A DNA stretch of 64,000 bases. Source: Clostridiales bacterium CCNA10 (GTDB lineage: Bacteria; Bacillota; Clostridia; Oscillospirales; Oscillospiraceae). The DNA is taken from NCBI GenBank assembly GCA_003573975.1, contig AP018533.1:3162319-3226318 (forward strand). The letters are read 5' to 3'. How positions within the stretch are numbered: position 1 is the stretch's first letter; each line of letters starts with the position of its first letter. Below are positions 26,733 through 33,393 of this stretch, piece by piece. Position numbers and translations under genes: made by a program. Below the pieces are notes generated by a model, which did not search any database, was not told the DNA's origin, and saw only the letters and a program-made list of their open reading frames with translations.

Positions 26733-27299
26733 TTACTTTTTCAGCTTCAAGCCGTCGTGGAACGCCTCTCCCACGCGCTCGGTGACCTTGTAATAACCGT
26801 GGGTGTAGGGGTCAAATGCGATGGCATTGACCTTAGACATATCAATTTTTCCGTCCACCATAACGCTTTCATCGGCAGTGACATTGACTACCTTACCGAT
26901 GACGCCGCATCCGTATTCATTGTTCTGATACTCGATGAACTTGCACTCCAGACAAATCGGGAACTCGTTGATGACCGGCGCATCGACGGCTTCGGCTTTG
27001 CTTGCGGTCAGACCGCTGCGGGCAAATTTGTCGCCTACTTTATTGCCGGACTCCACGCCGAAATAGTCTGCTTCCACCATGTGGGCGGCATCGGCAATGC
27101 TGACGGTAAACGCGCCCCGCGCTTTGATGTTCTGCACGGTTTTATGAGTCTCGGTGAGATTCAAGGCGACGGTGTCCCGCTCCTGCATGGTGCCCCATGC
27201 GGCGTTCATGACATTCACACTGCCGTCCTCGTTGTAAGTTGCAACCATCAGAACCGGCATTGGGAAAATACCCTCGGTGATTTTCAGTTTTGTTCTCAT
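26733..27299 (-). CDS. Flavin reductase family protein (FMN-binding split barrel)
   Basis: A 188-residue soluble protein with flavin-reductase features: P-M-P-V-L-M-V-A-T-Y near the start, N-V-M-N-A-A-W-G-T-M, then A-F-T-V-S-I-A and S-G-x-K-V-D-K-F segments. Such proteins bind FMN and reduce flavins or small organics with NAD(P)H; the substrate here is unknown. The start follows GAGGAGAAGTTATC. It is divergent from an HxlR-type regulator, a common pairing for redox-responsive control. A TATAAT-like box lies at about 27347 on the minus strand. Confidence 0.85.
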   Translation of the reverse strand: MRTKLKITEGIFPMPVLMVATYNEDGSVNVMNAAWGTMQERDTVALNLTETHKTVQNIKARGAFTVSIADAAHMVEADYFGVESGNKVGDKFARSGLTASKAEAVDAPVINEFPICLECKFIEYQNNEYGCGVIGKVVNVTADESVMVDGKIDMSKVNAIAFDPYTHGYYKVTERVGEAFHDGLKLKK

Positions 27300-27419
27300 G
27301 ATAACTTCTCCTCGTGATCAGATTGACAGGACTGTTCATCCTGCTTATAATTATAACCGAGTAAAACAGAGATTCAAGTACTGTCTATTATGATAGGTAC
27401 TATCTTAGGAGAAAGTGAA
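27300..27419. promoter_or_regulatory. Divergent promoter region between flavin reductase and hxlR
   Basis: It contains a minus-strand TATAAT around 27347-27352. Near 27378-27402 is an imperfect palindrome (AGTACTGTCTAT and ATAGGTACT), a plausible HxlR operator because such regulators bind GTAC-type inverted repeats. Inference from position and symmetry. Confidence 0.5.
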
Positions 27420-27758
27420 ATGATAAAGAATTATATCGAGAACGCCAATTTTGAGGACACTGGCTTTGCCTACACGCTGTCGCTGATCTCCGGCAAGCAC
27501 AAGATGGTCATTCTCTATTGTCTGATGGAGTTTGAAACCGTGCGGTTCAATGAGCTGAAACGGTATCTGAAAACCATTTCCGACAAGACTCTCAGCACGA
27601 ATCTCAAGGAGCTGGAAGCAGACAAACTGATCGTCCGCACCGAGTATCCGCAGATCCCGCCGAAGGTGGAATATGCGCTTTCAGAGCGTGGGAAATCGCT
27701 GATGAAGGTGCTGGATCAGCTCTGTGTCTGGGGCGAGGAGAATCGACTGACAGAGTGA
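27420..27758 (+). CDS. HxlR-family transcriptional regulator
   Basis: A 112-residue winged-helix regulator. ATG 27420 follows TTAGGAGAAAGTGAA. Family hallmarks are visible: F-A-Y-T-L-S-L-I-S-G-K-H-K near the start, R-F-N-E-L-K-R-Y-L-K, I-S-D-K-T-L-S-T-N-L-K-E-L as recognition helix region, and P-P-K-V-E-Y-A-L-S-E-R-G at the wing. HxlR proteins usually sense electrophiles or redox state and control a divergent oxidoreductase, here probably the flavin reductase. Confidence 0.88.
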   Translation: MIKNYIENANFEDTGFAYTLSLISGKHKMVILYCLMEFETVRFNELKRYLKTISDKTLSTNLKELEADKLIVRTEYPQIPPKVEYALSERGKSLMKVLDQLCVWGEENRLTE

Positions 27759-27817
27759 CAAATTTCTATTTGGAGAATTGAAAAAAATGGAATTTACCTA
27801 TTAAGACATATAAACTG

Positions 27818-27846
27818 TTGACAATAAAGCTCCTATATAGTATGTT
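27818..27846 (+). promoter_or_regulatory. Promoter of the radical SAM cassette
   Basis: Perfect -35 TTGACA (27818-27823), a 17-base spacer and -10 TATGTT (27841-27846). The left arm of a perfect palindrome spans the spacer and -10, so the promoter can be blocked by a dimeric regulator. Confidence 0.75.
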
Positions 27847-27871
27847 TTCAATAAACTACTATATAGGAGCT
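27828..27871 (+). promoter_or_regulatory. Palindromic MarR operator
   Basis: AGCTCCTATATAGTA (27828-27842) and its exact reverse complement (27857-27871) are separated by 14 bases. The site overlaps the promoter -10 and the likely transcription start and ends six bases before the MarR start codon. It is probably bound by the MarR protein for autoregulation. Confidence 0.7.
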
Positions 27872-27876
27872 TTTGT

Positions 27877-28314
27877 ATGGAAATGAATGGAGGATTTCTT
27901 GTCACCAAAATAAAACAGCTTGGAGACCGAATTTTCGAGAAAATTCTCAGTGAAAAAAATATTGATGCGTTCAATGGAGCCCAGGGGCGCATTCTTTATG
28001 TGCTGTGGCAGGAGGATGGAATCTCGATCAGGTCACTCTCGACTAAATGCGGATTAGCGATAACATCTCTTACGACGATGCTGGAAAGAATGGAAAATCA
28101 AGGGCTGATAAGCCGTGTTCAGTCTGAAACGGACAAAAGGAAAACACTCCTGTTTCTGACTGAGAAAGCACACGCCTTAAAGGGCGAGTACGATTCTGTA
28201 TCTGATGAGATGGGCAGTATTTACTACAAAGGTTTTTCAGAGGAAGAAATTACCCGGTTTGAGGAATGCCTCGACCGCATCAGAAAGAATCTTGAGGAGT
28301 GGCAGAAGTCATGA
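27877..28314 (+). CDS. MarR-family regulator of the radical SAM pair
   Basis: A 145-residue winged-helix regulator starting MEMNGGFLVTKIKQLG. Features: Q-G-R-I-L-Y-V-L-W, then S-I-R-S-L-S-T-K-C-G-L and T-S-L-T-T-M-L-E-R-M-E as the DNA-recognition helices, and S-E-T-D-K-R-K-T-L-L-F-L-T as wing. An alternative start at the internal ATG (27883) is possible. Its stop overlaps the start of the first radical SAM gene (ATGA). A MarR gene heading this pair is a known arrangement of mobile radical SAM pairs. Cys50 might make it redox-sensitive (inference). Confidence 0.85.
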   Translation: MEMNGGFLVTKIKQLGDRIFEKILSEKNIDAFNGAQGRILYVLWQEDGISIRSLSTKCGLAITSLTTMLERMENQGLISRVQSETDKRKTLLFLTEKAHALKGEYDSVSDEMGSIYYKGFSEEEITRFEECLDRIRKNLEEWQKS

Positions 28315-29000
28315 GTATTTGTATCAAAGATCAGATTCAGAACATGAATCTCGTCATCGGCTGCACAGTGGGGTGTACATATTGCTATGCCCGCAACAAC
28401 GTGAAACGCTGGCATATGATTGATGACTTCGCTGACCCTGAATTCTTTCCGGGTAAGCTCAAGATGATGGAAAAGAAACGTCCGCAGAACTTTCTTCTTA
28501 CCGGCATGAGCGATCTGTCCGGATGGAAGCCGGAATGGAGAGACGAGGTATTTGCAAAGATCCGTGAAAATCCACAGCATCAGTTCCTGTTCCTTACCAA
28601 GCGCCCCGATCTGCTGGATTTTAATACCGATCTGGAAAACGCATGGTTTGGCGTTACGGTGACGAGAAAAGCAGAACTGTGGCGTATCGACGCCCTTCGG
28701 AAAAACATCAGAGCAAAACATTACCATGTTACCTTTGAGCCGTTATTCGACGATCCCGGCACAGTTGACCTTTCCGGAATCAACTGGATCGTTGTCGGCA
28801 CCATGACCGGAGCTCAGAGCAGGAAGATTCATACGGAGCCGGAATGGGCATGGTCTCTGACGGACCAGGCACATAAGCTCGGTGTTCCGGTGTTTATGAA
28901 GGAAGACCTTGTCCCTATCATAGGGGATGAAAATATGATTCAGGAAATGCCGGAAGAATTTAATAAAGTGTTAGAGGTACAGAAATCATGGAAGAAGTAA
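28311..29000 (+). CDS. Radical SAM mobile pair protein A (DUF5131-like)
   Basis: A 229-residue protein with C18-x3-C22-x2-C25 (C-T-V-G-C-T-Y-C-Y-A), which should hold the 4Fe-4S cluster used to cleave S-adenosylmethionine. It resembles the phage Gp37/Gp68 (DUF5131) group: F-L-L-T-G-M-S-D-L, F-L-F-L-T-K-R-P, W-F-G-V-T-V-T and F-E-P-L-F-D-D segments follow in order. The substrate is unknown. The start overlaps the MarR stop by four bases and the end overlaps protein B by 13 bases, so all three are translationally coupled. Confidence 0.85.
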   Translation: MSICIKDQIQNMNLVIGCTVGCTYCYARNNVKRWHMIDDFADPEFFPGKLKMMEKKRPQNFLLTGMSDLSGWKPEWRDEVFAKIRENPQHQFLFLTKRPDLLDFNTDLENAWFGVTVTRKAELWRIDALRKNIRAKHYHVTFEPLFDDPGTVDLSGINWIVVGTMTGAQSRKIHTEPEWAWSLTDQAHKLGVPVFMKEDLVPIIGDENMIQEMPEEFNKVLEVQKSWKK

Positions 29001-29896
29001 TAAATGGAATCCTCATTCGTGAGGTGGAAACAAAGAACATCATGACCAAGTCCAGTCTGCCGGTAGGCGGTTACTCGGTCAATCCCTATGTGGGCTGTAC
29101 ACATGCCTGCAAGTATTGCTATGCTTCTTTTATGAAGCGCTTTACCGGACACACGGAGGAATGGGGCACTTTCCTTGATGTGAAGCATTGGCCAGAAATT
29201 AAAAATCCGAAGAAATATGCCGGACAGCGGGTGGTCGTCGGTTCTGTGACGGATGGCTACAATCCACAGGAGGAGCAATTCGGGAATACCAGAAAACTTC
29301 TGGAGCAGTTGATTGGCAGTGACGCAGATATTCTGATCTGCACAAAGTCTGATCTTGTGGTAAGGGATATTGATCTGCTGAAGAAGCTTGGACGGGTGAC
29401 CGTTTCATGGTCGATCAACACACTGGATGAAAATTTCAAGAACGATATGGACTCTGCTTCGAGCATTGAACGGCGTATCGCTGCTATGAAGCAGGTATAT
29501 GACGCAGGAATCCGTACAGTCTGTTTCGTATCTCCGGTATTCCCCGGCATCACGGATTTTGAAGCCATCTTTGAGCGGGTAAAGGATCAGTGTGACCTGT
29601 TCTGGCTCGAAAACCTCAATCTTCGGGGCGGCTTCAAAAAGACGATCATGGATTATATCGCCGGAAAATATCCTGATCTTGTACCGCTTTACGATGAGAT
29701 CTATAACAAGCATAACCGCAGCTACTTTGAAGCGCTTGAAGTAAAAGCTGAGGAAATGGCTAAGAAGTATGATTGTCCCTTTGTGGATAATGAAATGCCT
29801 TATGGCAGAGTCCCGCAGGGGCATCCGGTGATCGTAGATTATTTCTATCATGAGGAAATCCGTGGGACAGAGAATACCGGAAAAAGAAATCGCTAA
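28988..29896 (+). CDS. Radical SAM mobile pair protein B (SPL-like)
   Basis: A 302-residue radical SAM enzyme with C37-x3-C41-x2-C44 (C-T-H-A-C-K-Y-C-Y-A) and a partial TIM barrel resembling the spore photoproduct lyase-like group: G-S-V-T-D-G-Y-N-P-Q-E, I-L-I-C-T-K-S-D-L-V and S-W-S-I-N-T-L-D. It overlaps protein A. These pairs occur on mobile elements across Firmicutes, and their reaction is, to my knowledge, unestablished. A substrate related to nucleic acid is possible by analogy with SPL but unproven. Confidence 0.85.
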   Translation: MEEVINGILIREVETKNIMTKSSLPVGGYSVNPYVGCTHACKYCYASFMKRFTGHTEEWGTFLDVKHWPEIKNPKKYAGQRVVVGSVTDGYNPQEEQFGNTRKLLEQLIGSDADILICTKSDLVVRDIDLLKKLGRVTVSWSINTLDENFKNDMDSASSIERRIAAMKQVYDAGIRTVCFVSPVFPGITDFEAIFERVKDQCDLFWLENLNLRGGFKKTIMDYIAGKYPDLVPLYDEIYNKHNRSYFEALEVKAEEMAKKYDCPFVDNEMPYGRVPQGHPVIVDYFYHEEIRGTENTGKRNR

Positions 29897-29929
29897 CTTC
29901 CAATTTAACGAACAGGAGATGTTGATCGC

Positions 29930-30139
29930 ATGAAAATCCTATATGAACTATCTCGGTTATGGGAAATGTTGGGCATTGCACTTGTTGCTGCGGCTGTCTG
30001 CATGGCTTGCGCCGCGCTGATCTGCAAGGCAGTGAAGAAGAAACTCGGCAAAAAGGTGTTGGCGGTTATAGGGGCTGCGGCATTTGTGGGCGCAATTCTT
30101 GCGGTCATACTGATTGCCCGGACACCGATGCCGCTTTGA
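29930..30139 (+). CDS. Small two-span membrane protein (69 aa)
   Basis: It starts MKILYELSRLWEMLGIALV behind CAGGAGATGTTGATCGC. Two hydrophobic helices (about 12-33 and 41-62) flank a basic loop (K-A-V-K-K-K-L-G-K-K), giving a hairpin topology. It lies 33 bases after the radical SAM pair and 20 bases before the flavodoxin, so it is probably co-transcribed. Function unknown; a membrane anchor for the redox partner is one possibility. Confidence 0.65.
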   Translation: MKILYELSRLWEMLGIALVAAAVCMACAALICKAVKKKLGKKVLAVIGAAAFVGAILAVILIARTPMPL

Positions 30140-30159
30140 TAAGGCAGGAGGCTTTTGCT

Positions 30160-30663
30160 ATGGATAAGGGAAGATATTCGATTATATTCAGCAGCTTGAC
30201 CGGCAACACGAAAAAACTCGCCGACACAATCCGCGCAGTGCTTCCGTCAGAAGACTGTGATTATTTCGGTGCGCCGGAAACGGCGGAATTGCACTCTGAA
30301 ATGCTCTATGTCGGCTTTTGGACGGATAAGGGCAATGCGGACAGTGCCGCCTTGGGGCTGCTGTCAAAGCTGAGAAACAAAAAGATTTTTCTGTTCGGGA
30401 CGGCGGGCTACGGCGGCAGTGCGGCATATTTCCAGAAGATTCTTGATCACATCAAGCAGTCTGTTGACCCAAGCAATACTGTGGTCGGAGAATATATGTG
30501 TCAGGGGAAAATGCCGCAGTCTGTACGGGATCGCTATATGAAAATGAAGGCACAGCCGGAGCATCCGGCAAATATTGATGCGATGATCGATAACTTTGAC
30601 CGTGCGCTTTCCCATCCGGATGAGGACGATTTAGAAAGACTTAGAAAAATCATTTTGGGGTGA
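30160..30663 (+). CDS. Short-chain flavodoxin-family protein
   Basis: A 167-residue protein. ATG 30160 follows GGCAGGAGG. The flavodoxin phosphate loop is S-S-L-T-G-N-T-K-K-L (residues 10-19), and F-G-T-A-G-Y-G-G-S and E-Y-M-C-Q-G-K-M-P segments match flavodoxins of the BilS kind as I remember them. It should bind FMN and carry electrons, possibly to the upstream radical SAM enzymes, which need a reductant. No bilirubin reductase (BilR) is present here, so a BilS role is not supported by context. Confidence 0.8.
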   Translation: MDKGRYSIIFSSLTGNTKKLADTIRAVLPSEDCDYFGAPETAELHSEMLYVGFWTDKGNADSAALGLLSKLRNKKIFLFGTAGYGGSAAYFQKILDHIKQSVDPSNTVVGEYMCQGKMPQSVRDRYMKMKAQPEHPANIDAMIDNFDRALSHPDEDDLERLRKIILG

Positions 30664-30688
30664 CAGCTTTGACAGGAGAAATAGAAAA

Positions 30689-31210
30689 ATGGTTGTACTT
30701 ACCGAGCAGATAGAGATTCCGGCTTCCTATGAAAAATTAAAGGCATGGACTGCTAACTTTGAGGAAGAGTTTGTGAAATGGAGTCCCTACCACATCGAAT
30801 GCAATCTCTATAACGGGAACTATCATGCTGGAAGTAAGGTCCGCTTCCGCGAGATTGTTATGGGGCTGGACTACGATGTGACAGGCACGATTACGGAATG
30901 CGAACAGGATGAGAACCACTTCCGCATTGTATTCCGGAGCGACAAGAAGACGGCGTTCATCACCTTTGAAGGAAAAAGAACGGAAACAGGATGCCATTTC
31001 TCTCACACCGAGGCTTTCGGCATGACCACGCCGGTAATTGGGGCGATCATGAACTTTCTGATCTTCAAGGTGTTTTTCAGGAAAAAGGCAAACTGGCAGC
31101 TTATCCGGGACGATATGATTCTGGATAACAGGTATTTATACGACATTTTGACCGAAAGAAAATACCCGGAACGAATCCCGATGGACAAGCTGCTGACCGG
31201 CGCGAAGTAA
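30689..31210 (+). CDS. SRPBCC-domain protein
   Basis: A 173-residue protein starting [21 protein letters not shown], a typical START-like opening. [12 protein letters not shown] and F-S-H-T-E-A-F-G match the strand and helix order of polyketide cyclase/SRPBCC ligand-binding proteins. The C-terminal helix is hydrophobic ([10 protein letters not shown]). It binds an unknown hydrophobic ligand. It is the last intact gene of the plus-strand cargo set, behind ACAGGAG. Confidence 0.75.
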   Translation: MVVLTEQIEIPASYEKLKAWTANFEEEFVKWSPYHIECNLYNGNYHAGSKVRFREIVMGLDYDVTGTITECEQDENHFRIVFRSDKKTAFITFEGKRTETGCHFSHTEAFGMTTPVIGAIMNFLIFKVFFRKKANWQLIRDDMILDNRYLYDILTERKYPERIPMDKLLTGAK

Positions 31211-31230
31211 CCGAATGGGATGGCTTGATT

Positions 31231-31422
31231 ATGCCGCTTCAAATCGTCAGAAATGACATCACAAAAATGAAGGTGGATGCTATCGTCAACGCTGCCAACG
31301 AGTCGCTGCTGGGTGGCGGCGGTGTGGACGGCTGCATTCATCGTGCCGCTGGATCGGAGCTGCTGGCAGAATATGAAACGCTCCATGGCTGCTTTGCAGA
31401 ACAGGAATTATCTTGTACTTGA
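31231..31422 (+). pseudogene. Truncated macro-domain protein
   Basis: The first about 55 residues match ADP-ribose-binding macro domains (O-acetyl-ADP-ribose deacetylase type): [20 protein letters not shown] then I-H-R-A-A-G. Full-length members have about 170 residues; here homology stops near 31390 and the frame ends after 64 codons. The second ligand loop and the rest of the fold are gone, so it is probably non-functional. The break marks a deletion or recombination junction. Confidence 0.75.
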
Positions 31423-31473
31423 GAGCGCTGTGTGGTACTATATGCTGGTATTGTTCACGATGGGAGAAATTAT

Positions 31474-31752
31474 ATGTTCTTTACGATGGATGAGGTAGCA
31501 CTTATTGACGGCCTTATCGCCACCTACTTTGTTGCAGATTCCGTATCTGAAAGTGTGCGGGTTCGATATTATGAAACGCATCAACACCTCCAAGACAACC
31601 GAACCGATTATGTGGATTTGAGGAACATAAAGGAGGCCCTTTTCTTTTTGGCTCCGTTATTTCATGGGAGTATCCAATTTGAAAAGGATATTTGGTCAGT
31701 CATTGCAAAGACGCAGAGATTATTAAAAGAGAGCAGCCCTGTTGCAGAGTAA
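31474..31752 (+). CDS. Hypothetical protein (92 aa)
   Basis: It starts MFFTMDEVALIDGLIATYF behind GGGAGAAATTAT. A helical, acidic protein with no signal peptide and no motif I recognise (I-K-E-A-L-F-F-L-A-P-L-F in the middle, Q-R-L-L-K-E-S near the end). It lies just after the truncated macro domain and before the right copy of the cargo-flanking repeat. Reading-frame integrity and the ribosome-binding site support expression. Function unknown. Confidence 0.5.
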   Translation: MFFTMDEVALIDGLIATYFVADSVSESVRVRYYETHQHLQDNRTDYVDLRNIKEALFFLAPLFHGSIQFEKDIWSVIAKTQRLLKESSPVAE

Positions 31753-31824
31753 ACTGCAGCCGGGCTGTTTCTTTTTCTTCCTATCTTCCTGCATAGTCAA
31801 TCGTTGGAAGATTTATATCCCGTT

Positions 31825-31860
31825 AGGGTGGTCAAAAGGCCCTCTTTTTCTACATTTATT
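31825..31860 (+). repeat. Cargo-flanking repeat, right copy
   Basis: AGGGTGGTCAAAAGG, seven variable bases, then TTTCTACATTTATT: the inverted partner of 26390-26425. Immediately after it, TCTACAT (31849-31855) pairs loosely with ATGTAGA (about 31880-31886) around AAGAGCTCTT, a palindromic block that could be an operator. Confidence 0.7.
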
Positions 31861-31897
31861 CTGAAGAGCTCTTTAGTTTATGTAGAAGGAGGTCTAC

Positions 31898-32053
31898 ATG
31901 CTGAATTCGAAGTCTGGGAATATTCAGACACGGCATATGCAATGGAAAACGCACATAGAGTTAAGCATCAAACGCTCTGGAAAGGAGGGCAACAATGGAA
32001 GTATTTCTAATCTATCCCAAGTCAGAGCAAGCACAAAAGGAACTTGCCCATGA
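31898..32053 (+). CDS. Possible small basic ORF (51 aa)
   Basis: An ATG follows an excellent ribosome-binding site (AGAAGGAGGTCTAC) and opens a 51-codon frame (MLNSKSGNIQTRHMQWK...). It is basic with no recognised motif and overlaps the next small gene in another frame, so only one may be meaningful. The strong translation signal is the sole argument for it. Confidence 0.3.
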   Translation: MLNSKSGNIQTRHMQWKTHIELSIKRSGKEGNNGSISNLSQVRASTKGTCP

Positions 32054-32171
32054 ACTTGCAAAATTTCATGCAGAGCAGGCACTGAAGAACATCTTGAAGT
32101 TGCCCTGTTCCACGGAGCAAAAGTTAGAGCTGGTAGATGCAGTAGTGAAGCATTTGAAAGAACAAGCATAA
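31995..32171 (+). CDS. Small helical protein (58 aa)
   Basis: It starts MEVFLIYPKSEQAQKELAH behind GGAAAGGAGGGCAACA. After a short strand the rest is a charged helix (E-L-A-K-F-H-A-E-Q-A-L-K-N-I-L and Q-K-L-E-L-V-D-A-V-V-K-H-L), with no membrane segment. It is followed 40 bases later by a strong terminator. Function unknown. Confidence 0.6.
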   Translation: MEVFLIYPKSEQAQKELAHELAKFHAEQALKNILKLPCSTEQKLELVDAVVKHLKEQA

Positions 32172-32210
32172 TAAATCCACAGGGTTCTCATGAACGCTGA
32201 CCTGATAGAA

Positions 32211-32249
32211 AACCGAGCAGACTGATTATCAAGACCAGTCTGCTCGGTT
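32211..32249. terminator. Bidirectional terminator
   Basis: A perfect 14-bp stem (32211-32224 with 32236-32249). T-rich sequence follows on both strands (TTATTCTG on plus, TTTTCTATC on minus). It separates the convergent small gene and the HTH regulator. Confidence 0.8.
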
Positions 32250-32306
32250 ATTCTGTATACGACAGTCACGCAGTACATTCTCATCGCAGTTAAGAGCATT
32301 TACCCT

Positions 32307-32828
32307 CTATTTGAAGTACTTCTCCCAAGTGGATTTGAAAAGTTGTTTTCTGTTCTGCTCCCATTGTTTGAGGTTGCAAAGGCTGATGCCTAGCCTATCA
32401 GCATACTCTCTTTGCGTTAGGCCAAGCTTCATTCGAATTGCCTTGATCTGCTTACCCTGGCCGTTTCTCAGAAAGAGATTGTAGTCATCCAGAAGTCTTT
32501 CGACTGGAACCTCGAAAAGCTGCGCGATTTTCTCCATGTGCTTCGGAGAGTAAAAGTCCTTTCCATATTCTTCATAATGAATATAAGTACTTCGGTATAT
32601 ACCGGCGTAGTCAGCTACGTCTCTCTGCCGCAAGCCTTTCTGGTATCGAAGCCAGCGGAGCTTGTCCGCTGTTTCAGTGATTTCGGAGAAGTCCGAGAAC
32701 TGCAGATTGAACTTTTCAGCATCCTGAAACTTGTGCGGCAGTATCACCGGAAATTGAAGAATTTGTAGCGGGGCTACTTTTACTGAACCTGATATATTGG
32801 AAATCAGAATGTAGCAGCGGACTTCCAC
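32307..32828 (-). CDS. Double helix-turn-helix (XRE-type) regulator at the ICE end
   Basis: A 173-residue protein with two HTH units. The first (about 60-110) reads L-R-Q-R-D-V-A-D-Y-A-G-I-Y-R-S-T-Y-I-H-Y-E; the second (about 128-165) reads L-T-Q-R-E-Y-A-D-R-L-G-I-S-L-C-N-L-K-Q-W-E. The first 45 residues are hydrophobic/mixed and unassigned. The start is a GTG with only a weak ribosome-binding site, so a later start is possible. It is the last ICE gene before the sigK junction, where immunity or excision regulators often lie. Confidence 0.75.
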   Translation of the reverse strand: MEVRCYILISNISGSVKVAPLQILQFPVILPHKFQDAEKFNLQFSDFSEITETADKLRWLRYQKGLRQRDVADYAGIYRSTYIHYEEYGKDFYSPKHMEKIAQLFEVPVERLLDDYNLFLRNGQGKQIKAIRMKLGLTQREYADRLGISLCNLKQWEQNRKQLFKSTWEKYFK

Positions 32829-32896
32829 TTGCGCCAGCAGGCGCCATTTTGCACCAAAAGGTGCCTGTTTTGCTACTTCATCCTTCGATAGTTCCG

Positions 32897-33244
32897 CTAT
32901 GTTAGGATAGTATTTTCAATGCACCGGCTGGCGTAGGTCGCCAGGCGCACATTTTTATCCGCCTTGAACGTAGAGATCCCTTTGATCAGGCCGATGGTCC
33001 CAATGGAGATCAGGTCATCCTGATCCCCGGTCTGGGCGTAGTACTTTTTCACAATGTGGGCCACCAGCCGCAGGTTGTGCTCCACCAGAACATTCCGGGC
33101 CTCCAGGTCGCCCGCCGCGCACCGCTCCAGATACCGCTTCTCCTCCTCCGGCTTCAGCGGACGCGGGAAGGAGCCCCCGCCTCCTGACAGCCGCAGTGTA
33201 AAAAATAAACTGTGCAGCATCAGATAGATCACTGGAGAAAACAT
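32897..33244 (-). pseudogene. sigK: N-terminal half of sigK, interrupted by the ICE
   Basis: The 115-codon frame starts MFSPVIYLMLHSLFFTLRL, a hydrophobic pro-sequence typical of pro-sigma-K, then follows sigma-K through R-L-V-A-H-I-V-K-K, D-L-I-S-I-G-T-I-G-L-I-K-G-I and L-A-T-Y-A-S-R-C-I-E-N (residue 111). The family continues E-I-L-M-H at this point; here four foreign codons and a stop follow. Region 2.4 onward, including promoter recognition, is missing. ATG 33244 follows AGGAGGTGTCATATC. The C-terminal half must lie left of the window. Excision of the element could rebuild the gene, as known for the Bacillus skin element. Confidence 0.9.
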
Positions 33245-33264
33245 GATATGACACCTCCTGTCCC

Positions 33265-33294
33265 ACTGTATTCCGCCCATGCAAGTCCATATAC
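33265..33294 (-). promoter_or_regulatory. Possible sigma-E-type promoter of sigK
   Basis: On the minus strand, GTATATG (33288-33294), a 15-base gap and AATACAGT (33265-33272) resemble the mother-cell sigma-E consensus. The position 20 bases upstream of the sigK start fits expected mother-cell expression. Matched by eye to a remembered consensus; tentative. Confidence 0.35.
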
Positions 33295-33328
33295 CCCAGA
33301 TGTGCCTCTCCCTTCTTGTCCAGACAAG

Positions 33329-33373
33329 AACACAGCCCCTGGCTCCGCACGGTATGGGGCCAGGGGCTGTGTT
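33329..33373 (-). terminator. Terminator after the 2-hydroxyacid dehydrogenase gene
   Basis: A perfect 15-bp stem (33329-33343 with 33359-33373) lies 20 bases after the dehydrogenase stop. On the minus strand it is followed by CTTGTC, a weak T-run. It also isolates sigK from upstream transcription. Confidence 0.7.
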
Positions 33374-33393
33374 CAGCTGTTTTGATCCTTCTC

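Noticed and set aside
30160..30663. BilS (bilirubin reductase partner) as a firm name
   Set aside because: Sequence feel is similar but the BilR reductase is absent, so only the flavodoxin family is claimed.
1..32915. Relaxase or integrase gene in the ICE part
   Set aside because: None of the frames shows relaxase HUH/MobP-type histidines or serine/tyrosine recombinase motifs; they are presumed to lie left of the window.
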